Virus record (IMG/VR): IMGVR_UViG_3300045131_002132
Location: 1-36,841 of that record
Length of the DNA: 36,841 nt
Source of the DNA: a virus
Strand: one strand, 5' to 3'
Position 1 is the stretch's first letter. Each line of letters opens with the position of its first letter. This document shows positions 31,398 through 36,841 of the stretch, piece by piece. Under the pieces are notes generated by a model. The model did not search any database and was not told where the DNA came from. It saw only the letters and a list, made by a program, of their open reading frames with translations. The translations under genes were made by a program, and so were the position numbers.

Positions 31398-31541
31398 CAA
31401 ACATTCAAACGAACGGACAAACTAGGGCAAACGTCCTACACTGTAACTAGCATCACTCGTTTTACAAACAAATCAGGGATAAGTGGGGGAGGACCCCCAG
31501 GCACGCCGGCACCCAGCCCGCCGGCTGGCGCGGTCCTCCCC
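31398..31541. other. Non-coding region with CAAAC repeats and a large GC hairpin
   Basis: The gap 31383-31558 has four CAAAC words at 31398, 31406, 31418 and 31428. They are followed by a strong inverted repeat, GGGGAGGACC (31486-31495) with GGTCCTCCCC (31532-31541), which encloses two GCCGGC words. No T-tract follows. It may be a transcript-processing hairpin, an attenuator or a second origin-like site; the sequence does not decide. Confidence 0.5.
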
Positions 31542-31558
31542 TAATAGGGAAAACGAAA

Positions 31559-31837
31559 ATGTGCAACCAACACCAATTCCGAACCATCAACTTTGAAGCA
31601 GGCTTGCAGGCTTGCGCCGTGTGCGGCGAAACCCGCACCGTTTCTACAGAAACGCTGCTGGGCATGACGCCCGATGTTGAGATCAGCCTGGCCCACACCC
31701 AGCTCGATACCGCCGGCGTCCCGCGCGAGATCGCCGGCGGGGTGGCCAGCCTGCCCGTGCGCATCGCCTACCTGGCTGGCAGGCTCGAGCTGCTGCAGCG
31801 CGCGCAAACCAACCGCTTCGACCGCCACGGCCGCTAA
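31559..31837 (+). CDS. Small Cys-containing protein
   Basis: The protein has 92 residues. C-X2-H near the start and CAVCGE at 19-24 could form one zinc site. The rest is helical with no known motif. A parS-like palindrome at 31639-31654 is in codons 28-32 and reads as VSTET. It belongs to the early rightward operon. Confidence 0.65.
   Translation: MCNQHQFRTINFEAGLQACAVCGETRTVSTETLLGMTPDVEISLAHTQLDTAGVPREIAGGVASLPVRIAYLAGRLELLQRAQTNRFDRHGR
31639..31654. repeat. parS-like palindrome, site 6
   Basis: CGTTTCTACAGAAACG has six-base arms CGTTTC and GAAACG around TACA. It lies in a small early gene and encodes VSTET in the same reading frame as sites 1 and 3. It is about 1.4 kb upstream of the ParB-like gene. 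Confidence 0.8.
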
Positions 31838-31846
31838 GGAGCAAAG

Positions 31847-32059
31847 ATGACAACCCGCACCTGTGGAAAAGTCGTTTTCGATCCCCATACCGCTGACCGC
31901 GACCTGATGGCCGCGATCGATGAGTCAATCGCCAACGTGAGCTCATGCCGGCGCTGCGGCGGCCCTGTGCACGTCGAAACCACCCAACTTAACCAGCCGT
32001 ATCAGTCCTGGCTGGTCTGTGATACCCCCGGCTGCGGCCGGTCCTTCCCGATGGAGTAA
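31847..32059 (+). CDS. Zinc-ribbon protein
   Basis: The protein has 70 residues with AAGGAG before its ATG. CRRCGGP at 34-40 and CDTPGCGRSF at 58-67 form a C-X2-C / C-X4-C zinc ribbon similar to those of RNA polymerase-associated or DksA-like proteins. Function unknown. Confidence 0.75.
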   Translation: MTTRTCGKVVFDPHTADRDLMAAIDESIANVSSCRRCGGPVHVETTQLNQPYQSWLVCDTPGCGRSFPME

Positions 32060-32062
32060 AGC

Positions 32063-33046
32063 ATGAAAATTTATCTTGTCCCCCAAATGGTGCAGGTCAA
32101 GAACCTGATCAACAGCCTGGGCGCGCTGGCGCTGGCTGACGTGCAAGAAGCGCTGGTTCTGGATATTACAGATGTCGAGAGCGCTGGCGCAGTTACCCGC
32201 CTGTTTGAGGCCATTGACCAGCCGTTTGATATCATCCATCCGCCGGCCCCGGCCCTGCTGCGCGAGCAGGTGGCCCCCGATTGGGCACCCGAGTCCAACT
32301 TCCACATGGTGGACCTGCGCCCGGACGAGGTTGCCCAGGCCCGCTTGAAGCCCTACCACACGCCCGAGCTGCGTGTGATCGATGATCTGCGCCACGACCT
32401 GGAAGCGGCCCAGCCGGTTGAGCCGGTGGACAGCGCGATGGTGGAAGATATGCCGGCTGTGATGCCGGTGATCACGGAACCAAAGCCGGGCAAGCTGGTG
32501 CTCAAAGAAGTGCTGACCGGCATCGAAATAGTATGCACGCACTGCGGCGATACCTGGCGCGCCAGGCGCAAAGATATGCGCTACTGCCCGAAGCCCGAAT
32601 GCCAGGCAGTCAAGAAAGAAACCTATAAAAAAGCGTGGCGCGAGCGCTATCACAACTCCCTCAATAAAACCGGCCTGATGAGCGATGTAATTATTCCCGA
32701 GATGCACGAGGAGCAGCCCCAGCCCCTGCCCGAAGAACCGGAAAAGGTAATTCCGCTGATATCCAACGAAACGGAAGTGTCGCCAGATGTTGTTACCACA
32801 CCGGCTACCGTTGAGCTTAAGCATTGGATCTTCGATAACGGTAAAGGTGTCGATTTTTTAAGCACTTCGCAGGTAAAAAGCATGCTGGCAGATGGCGTGC
32901 TTAGGGTTGGTCAAAAGCTGCGTCACACACGCATCGGTGACTGCAAGGTAGTTAAACGGACACAGGGCAAGGGTTTAGCTCTCTTGCGCTGGTACGGAAC
33001 CGAAAGCCCAATGATGGTGGATTTTAGCGATCCAATTTACGCCTAA
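32063..33046 (+). CDS. Hypothetical protein with central zinc motif
   Basis: The protein has 327 residues; GGAG in the end of the previous gene serves as ribosome-binding site. Residues 1-90 look like a compact alpha/beta domain (KIYLVPQMVQVKNLI). Near 155-180 is CTHCGDTWRARR followed by YCPKPECQAVKKETYKKAWR, a zinc site with basic helix seen in DNA-binding proteins. A Pro/Glu-rich linker leads to a C-terminal domain ending in MMVDFSDPIYA. It is directly upstream of the ParB-like gene and could assist it; no family is recognised. Confidence 0.7.
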   Translation: MKIYLVPQMVQVKNLINSLGALALADVQEALVLDITDVESAGAVTRLFEAIDQPFDIIHPPAPALLREQVAPDWAPESNFHMVDLRPDEVAQARLKPYHTPELRVIDDLRHDLEAAQPVEPVDSAMVEDMPAVMPVITEPKPGKLVLKEVLTGIEIVCTHCGDTWRARRKDMRYCPKPECQAVKKETYKKAWRERYHNSLNKTGLMSDVIIPEMHEEQPQPLPEEPEKVIPLISNETEVSPDVVTTPATVELKHWIFDNGKGVDFLSTSQVKSMLADGVLRVGQKLRHTRIGDCKVVKRTQGKGLALLRWYGTESPMMVDFSDPIYA

Positions 33047-33065
33047 TAACTCGCAGGAGATAAAA

Positions 33066-34907
33066 ATGCCACCATCAACCGAAGTAAAGTTAGAATTTAT
33101 CCGCTTCTCGCGCTACCAGACCCGCGATACCGAAGACCGCCAGCACATTGAGCAGCTGGCCGTCAGCATTGCCACCGCCGGCATGCAGCAGATCCCGGCC
33201 GGCCGCCTGATATCCGGCGCCACCGATGAGCCCATCACCATCGCCGAAATGAACAAGGGCTATGGCCGCTACGAAGCTGCCTTCCGCGCCAACGTGCGCG
33301 TTGAGCTGGCTTATGGCCACAGCCGCTATTCGGCCTATGTGCTGCTGGATGCGGTCCAGAAGTGCATCCGTGAAAAGCTGGACTTTGACCCCAGCATGCC
33401 GTTGGATGTGATAGAAGCCGCCGGCAATGCCTGGCACCAGGGCATCTACTTCGAGCGCTTCCCGGTGGTAATTCGCGACCTGGTCGATCTGGAGATGTTT
33501 GAGCTGGGCGTGCGCGAAAACCACGACCGCAAGCAGCTCAGCGGGCTGGAGGTGGCCAGGGCGATGGAGGTATACCGCGAGCAGTTTGGGAAAACATCCG
33601 TGCAGATTGGCCAGCTCTTCCGCATGTCAGACTCTACCGTGCGCGGCAAGCTGCGCCTGCTGGGCCTGCCGGAAGCGGTGCAGGCTCAACTGGCCGGCGT
33701 GCCCGAGCAGGTGCTGCGCGAGATCCTGGTGATGCTCGACTTGCCCGAGGATTATCGCAAGCGGGCAGAAACCACACACGAAACGTACATTAACCCAACC
33801 GTTATCATCGACATGGCTGCCAACGGCGCCACCGCTGAGGTGATCGCTGAACGTGTGACCAGATTAATCAAAAACTGGGGCAAGGATCTGAGCCAGGCGC
33901 CGTGGAAGCACGACCGGGAAGACTGGGCCGGCGACATCAACGTGCGCGGGGCGTGCAAGGGCTGCCCAATGCGTTTCCAGCGTGAGAAAATCAGCTATTG
34001 CCTCGAATCGGCCTGTTATGCCGCGAAAAAGCACATCTGGGAAACTGAGTACCTGCAGCAGGCTTCGTTTGTCAGCGGGCTGCAGGTGATGGATGACAAG
34101 GGTAATTTTTTCAGCCCGACTGATTTCAATTACGGAAGCGATCAGATTGTGCTCGAAACGGCGCGCGCGTCTGGCTGCTCTAACCTGGTGCTGGTGTTCG
34201 AAGATCCAAAAGCATGGCATGACGACAAATTCGCGCGGATCGACGGCTTCGATAAGGCAAAGATCATCTGCAAAAAGCGCAACGGCTACTGCACTTGCGG
34301 AGCGGCCGTCAAAGCCGGCGTGACGGTTGCCCAGCCGGCCGCACAGCCCGCGGCCAGCACGATCGAAGCAGACGGCAGCGATCAGCCGGCAGCAAAGCCA
34401 ACCCTGACCGCTGACGACCTGAAGGACGTGGCGCGCGAGGTGCGCCAGCAGAAGAAACAGAATACGGCTGATGTGCGCTTCCTGGCCAGCAAGATGGCCG
34501 GCATCTTCGCCCAGGCGCTTAAGAGCAATAACCCGGCCGTGTGGTTTGAGGTCTGGCGCGGCATGACCTACCAGGCCAAAGAGGGCAGCTCATTTGACGA
34601 AATCGCGGTGGCCATTGCCCGGCTGCTGGTCGAGCGCATTTACAACGCTGAGACATCCTACAGCGAGCCCACGCCAGCCCTGGCCGTGAAGGCCTACAAC
34701 GGCTTCCTGCGCAGGGCCGGCCTGCCCGAGCTGGACGGCGTGCCTGGGGTGGAGTCTGAGCCGCCGGCGCCAGCAAAGCCGCAGGGAAAGAGCCTGTCTG
34801 AGGTTTTTGAGGATTCCCAACGGGAGATCGACAACATCAAAAGCAACATTCTGGAAGGCGAGACGCTGGCTGAATATTTCAAGCGAACCGAGCTGGTGGA
34901 GGCGTAA
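33066..34907 (+). CDS. ParB-like CTPase/DNA-binding protein with Cys domain
   Basis: The protein has 613 residues with AGGAG before its ATG. The N-terminal ParB/Srx fold shows YGHSRYSA (83-90) at the place of the G-x-R-R CTP-binding motif and ENHDRKQLS (151-159) at the place of ENxxR. A helix-turn-helix follows at about 175-200 (QIGQLFRMSDSTVRGKLRLL). Cys297, Cys300, Cys312 and Cys317 (CKGC and CLESAC) form a probable zinc site, as in some plasmid ParB relatives. A Pro/Ala linker leads to a helical C-terminal region. No ParA is visible. Seven parS-like sites in this genome are the obvious candidate targets, but binding is inferred. Confidence 0.85.
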   Translation: MPPSTEVKLEFIRFSRYQTRDTEDRQHIEQLAVSIATAGMQQIPAGRLISGATDEPITIAEMNKGYGRYEAAFRANVRVELAYGHSRYSAYVLLDAVQKCIREKLDFDPSMPLDVIEAAGNAWHQGIYFERFPVVIRDLVDLEMFELGVRENHDRKQLSGLEVARAMEVYREQFGKTSVQIGQLFRMSDSTVRGKLRLLGLPEAVQAQLAGVPEQVLREILVMLDLPEDYRKRAETTHETYINPTVIIDMAANGATAEVIAERVTRLIKNWGKDLSQAPWKHDREDWAGDINVRGACKGCPMRFQREKISYCLESACYAAKKHIWETEYLQQASFVSGLQVMDDKGNFFSPTDFNYGSDQIVLETARASGCSNLVLVFEDPKAWHDDKFARIDGFDKAKIICKKRNGYCTCGAAVKAGVTVAQPAAQPAASTIEADGSDQPAAKPTLTADDLKDVAREVRQQKKQNTADVRFLASKMAGIFAQALKSNNPAVWFEVWRGMTYQAKEGSSFDEIAVAIARLLVERIYNAETSYSEPTPALAVKAYNGFLRRAGLPELDGVPGVESEPPAPAKPQGKSLSEVFEDSQREIDNIKSNILEGETLAEYFKRTELVEA

Positions 34908-35884
34908 TGGGAAAAACAGCGATTGAATGGGCAACCGATGTATGGAACCCGGTTACTGGCTGCCATAAGGTAAGCGAAGGCTGCCGCAACTGCTATGCCA
35001 AAGTGCTGCACGACATGCGGCACAAAGCCTATCTGGATGCGCGCATGGTGCCGCTGCAGTACGCTGAGCCATTCGAGAAAATTCAGATGCACCCGAAACG
35101 GCTGGCACTGCCAGAAGGCTGGCGCAAGCCTCGGCGCATCTTTGTCAACAGCATGAGCGACCTGTTTCATAAGGACGTGACTGACGAGTTCATAGATCAG
35201 GTCTTTGCCGCAATGTTCGACGCTGGCAGACACACCTTTATGATTCTGACCAAGCGTGCAGAGCGTATGGCCTGGTACTTATCACCAGATAACCCGCGCT
35301 ATTCCGCCAGAAAAGTATTCGACATTACCAAAGGGCCTGCCGGCAAGTTCGACTGCGATATGTATTGGCCGCTTGACAATGTCTGGTTGGGCACGAGCGT
35401 GGAGAACCAGCAGGCAGCCGATGAGCGCATTCCCTGGCTATTAAAGACCCCGGCGGCGGTGCGGTTTGTGAGCTGCGAGCCGCTACTCGGGCCGGTGGAT
35501 CTCAAGCCGGCTGAAATAGCACAATGGCCAAATATGACCGATGCCTGGATGCCAAACAAAGAAGAGCCGGACGATTGGAAATATTGGATGCACAAGTGGA
35601 ACGGCATTTCGTGGGTCATTGCCGGCGGCGAGAGTGGCCCAGGCGCCAGGCCTATGCACCCCGATTGGGCGCGCGGCTTGCGCGATCAATGCCAGGCGGC
35701 GGGCGTGCCGTTCTTCTTCAAGCAGTGGGGGGAGTGGACTTCGGAATTTCCACAGCATAAGAACCTTACTAATACTCAAATGACATACCAGCACAACGAG
35801 ACCTTTTACCGAATTGGCAAGAAGTTGGCCGGCCGGCTTCTCGATGGGCAGGAATGGAACCAATTTCCAGAGATAAAAAAATAA
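34907..35884 (+). CDS. Phage Gp37/Gp68-family (DUF5131) protein
   Basis: The protein has 325 residues. MGKTAIEWATDVWNPVTGC, Cys19-x6-Cys26-x2-Cys29, FVNSMSDLFH, LTKRAERM, VWLGTSVENQ, RFVSCEPLLGP, VIAGGESGPGARP and FFFKQWGEW are the conserved blocks of this family. The three Cys and the fold suggest a radical-SAM-like iron-sulfur protein, but its reaction is not established. The start overlaps the ParB stop (TAATG), so the two are likely made together. Confidence 0.9.
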   Translation: MGKTAIEWATDVWNPVTGCHKVSEGCRNCYAKVLHDMRHKAYLDARMVPLQYAEPFEKIQMHPKRLALPEGWRKPRRIFVNSMSDLFHKDVTDEFIDQVFAAMFDAGRHTFMILTKRAERMAWYLSPDNPRYSARKVFDITKGPAGKFDCDMYWPLDNVWLGTSVENQQAADERIPWLLKTPAAVRFVSCEPLLGPVDLKPAEIAQWPNMTDAWMPNKEEPDDWKYWMHKWNGISWVIAGGESGPGARPMHPDWARGLRDQCQAAGVPFFFKQWGEWTSEFPQHKNLTNTQMTYQHNETFYRIGKKLAGRLLDGQEWNQFPEIKK

Positions 35885-36002
35885 ATAACACCCTGGGCCG
35901 CGCGTGACTGCCTATGGCCTAATATCACTATTTTTGAAACCGTTGATCGTTGGGGAGAAAGAGCCTCTTGACGGCGGCCTGGGGTGATTTGAAAGGATAA
36001 AA

Positions 36003-36326
36003 ATGATACCTGATTGGATAATCGGCTTTTTTATTGGCTTTGTTCTGGCGGCCCTGCTGGTCAGCTACTTCACCTCGCGCACCATCCGCGACATGGACCG
36101 CTTTATGATCCAGCCCCTGGCTGACCAGATCCGCGCCATCAAGCCGCACAGCCAGCCACAGGCCGGCCTGAGCGCTGCCAACGCAGATGCAGAGCGCCTG
36201 GCGCACGCGCTCGAGTGCGGCATCCGGGCCGGCTGGCCGTTCAGCCCGCTGAGCGTGCGGGCATTGGACCATCATTACCAGCGCGTCGGCCGGCGTGAAG
36301 TCGAGCCGTCGCCGAAGCTAAACTAG
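36003..36326 (+). CDS. Single-pass membrane protein
   Basis: The protein has 107 residues with AAAGG before the ATG. The N-terminus (PDWIIGFFIGFVLAALLVSY) is one membrane segment; the rest is soluble and helical, with no known motif. The 118-base gap before it has no recognised signal. Function unknown. Confidence 0.7.
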   Translation: MIPDWIIGFFIGFVLAALLVSYFTSRTIRDMDRFMIQPLADQIRAIKPHSQPQAGLSAANADAERLAHALECGIRAGWPFSPLSVRALDHHYQRVGRREVEPSPKLN

Positions 36327-36329
36327 GAG

Positions 36330-36345
36330 CGTTTCTGCAGAAACG
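36330..36345. repeat. parS-like palindrome, site 7
   Basis: CGTTTCTGCAGAAACG is a perfect 16-base palindrome. It starts four bases after the previous stop and ends about ten bases before a small reading frame. Its outer flanks (GAG and GGTAA) match those of site 4 when inverted. Confidence 0.85.
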
Positions 36346-36354
36346 GTAAAAAAC

Positions 36355-36444
36355 ATGAATGAATGGGAAGAATGGAAAAAGCAAACGATCGACAATAATC
36401 AAGACCTGGTGCTGCCGTTGATGTATAAAATGTTCTGCCAATAA
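36355..36444 (+). CDS. 29-residue peptide
   Basis: The reading frame begins MNEWEEWKKQTIDNNQD and ends in TAA that overlaps the next ATG (TAATG). No strong ribosome-binding site is seen; a parS-like site occupies the upstream region. The coupling to the next gene is the main support for translation. Confidence 0.4.
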   Translation: MNEWEEWKKQTIDNNQDLVLPLMYKMFCQ

Positions 36445-36692
36445 TGAGCGAATTCTGTATGGATAAAATTCGACGGTGGGTAAAACGGGCACGGCCTTAT
36501 CTGGTAACACGCGCGCGCCGGCTGCCCTGGCTGCGCTGCCGGCATTGTGGCCGCCGGCTGGTGGAAATTGATGTAATCGATGGGCACACCTGCATTCGTA
36601 TCGGGGCCGGGACCAGCCGGCATGTATACATCGAATGCCGGCGCTGCGGCGAAGAGCGCGAGTTCGTCGGAATGCGCATTGATTTACGGTGA
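36444..36692 (+). CDS. Com-like zinc-ribbon protein
   Basis: The protein has 82 residues. CRHCGRRL at 32-39 and CRRCGEER near 67-74 form a zinc ribbon, with a strongly basic N-terminus (RRWVKRARPYL). Size and layout recall phage Mu Com-type proteins that bind RNA, and it lies directly upstream of the late promoter, so a role in late-gene control is possible but unproven. The last 14 bases overlap the -35 region of the late promoter. Confidence 0.7.
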   Translation: MSEFCMDKIRRWVKRARPYLVTRARRLPWLRCRHCGRRLVEIDVIDGHTCIRIGAGTSRHVYIECRRCGEEREFVGMRIDLR

Positions 36693-36707
36693 AAATGTTG
36701 CTATACT
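36679..36707 (+). promoter_or_regulatory. Late-operon promoter
   Basis: TTGATT (36679-36684) and TATACT (36702-36707) are separated by 17 bases, a good sigma70-type promoter. The start would be near 36714. Transcription runs across the circular junction into the leader and terminator and then the lysis and structural genes. Confidence 0.75.
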
Positions 36708-36713
36708 GATGTT

Positions 36714-36821
36714 AACAATATTTGCCGGTCGTTCCTGGTAGCTTAGGCAGGGAACGGTCCAAAGTCGAGAGATTGGCGCCGACACTTCCAAGTTATTGGA
36801 TGTGCCGGCGCTTTTGTTTTT
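36714..36821 (+). ncRNA. Structured leader of the late operon (right copy)
   Basis: From the expected start to the terminator is about 108 bases. A first stem pairs GGTCGTTCC (36727-36735) with GGAACGGTC (36751-36759), with two wobble pairs. The second is the terminator described below. GCCGG near 36724 is complementary to CCGGC in the terminator's 3' arm, so an alternative antiterminator fold is conceivable. It may be a cis-acting antitermination leader or a short terminated RNA. No known riboswitch consensus was recognised. Confidence 0.5.
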
Positions 36822-36841
36822 AACCCTCGGGGCGTGCTTAT
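36716..36841. repeat. Terminal direct repeat, right copy
   Basis: This is identical to bases 9-134. The only difference at the edge is AA at 36714-36715, absent from the left copy. It contains the second copy of the leader and ends two bases into the first late gene. Confidence 0.9.
36776..36821 (+). terminator. Intrinsic terminator in the late leader (right copy)
   Basis: GCGCCG (36776-36781) pairs with CGGCGC (36806-36811) through a 14-pair stem with two mismatches and a GTTA loop, followed by TTTTGTTTTT. It lies about 60-105 bases after the late promoter's expected start. Confidence 0.85.

Noticed and set aside
36706-36775. Hammerhead-type ribozyme from CUGAUG in the leader
   Set aside because: The conserved CUGAUGA and GAAA core is not complete.

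Overview
The window reads as one complete genome of a temperate, tailed, siphovirus-type bacteriophage. Its ends are the same sequence: bases 9-134 are repeated exactly at 36716-36841, so the molecule is circular or was assembled as a circle and cut open inside a leader region. The host cannot be fixed from sequence alone. The high GC content, the Ala/Thr/Gln-rich extracytoplasmic segments with recurring TAQAW and TATADV words, and the Ig-like add-on domains resemble proteins I associate with Chloroflexota (Anaerolineae), so I favour a phage of that group with low to moderate confidence.

Layout. 36679-36707 holds a good sigma70-type promoter followed by a structured leader that ends in an intrinsic terminator (copy at 69-114). 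It is followed by a long rightward late operon: holin-like protein, membrane/coiled-coil protein and TIM-barrel endolysin (133-1939), HNH nuclease and candidate cos region, small and large terminase, portal, ClpP-like protease and HK97-type capsid (to 7941), head fibre/decoration protein, connectors, tail terminator and major tail protein (to 11313), tail chaperones joined by a -1 frameshift at AAACCCT, tape measure, distal tail and baseplate proteins, and a beta-helix fibre of more AT-rich composition (17208-20132). A terminator at 20601-20627 separates this from a leftward operon (28663 down to 20648). That operon encodes a replication initiator with an iteron-like cluster inside its gene, small zinc-binding and membrane proteins, a DUF551 protein, a membrane-anchored FtsK/HerA-type DNA translocase, a DnaQ-type exonuclease, and a membrane protein with a C-terminal helix-turn-helix.

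The lysogeny region (28837-31044) holds a tyrosine integrase with a tRNA-3'-end-like attP candidate just downstream, a Cro/CI-type repressor, and two divergent promoters of identical design with palindromic operators between and beside them. The rightward early operon (30949-36692) contains a GIY-YIG protein, several small zinc-ribbon proteins, a large ParB-like CTPase/DNA-binding protein and a Gp37/Gp68-family protein.

The most interesting signal is a dispersed palindrome, consensus CGTTTCTNYAGAAACG, present seven times (1783, 4584, 9372, 20630, 23084, 31639, 36330). Its half-sites and 4-bp spacing match the chromosomal parS site (GTTTC-N4-GAAAC), and the phage encodes a ParB-like protein but no visible ParA. 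This suggests a scattered-centromere or ParB-spreading system, with phage N15 as the closest known precedent for scattered centromeres. Together with the membrane-anchored translocase, it raises the possibility of a phage-plasmid-like stage or a membrane-linked DNA-handling system.
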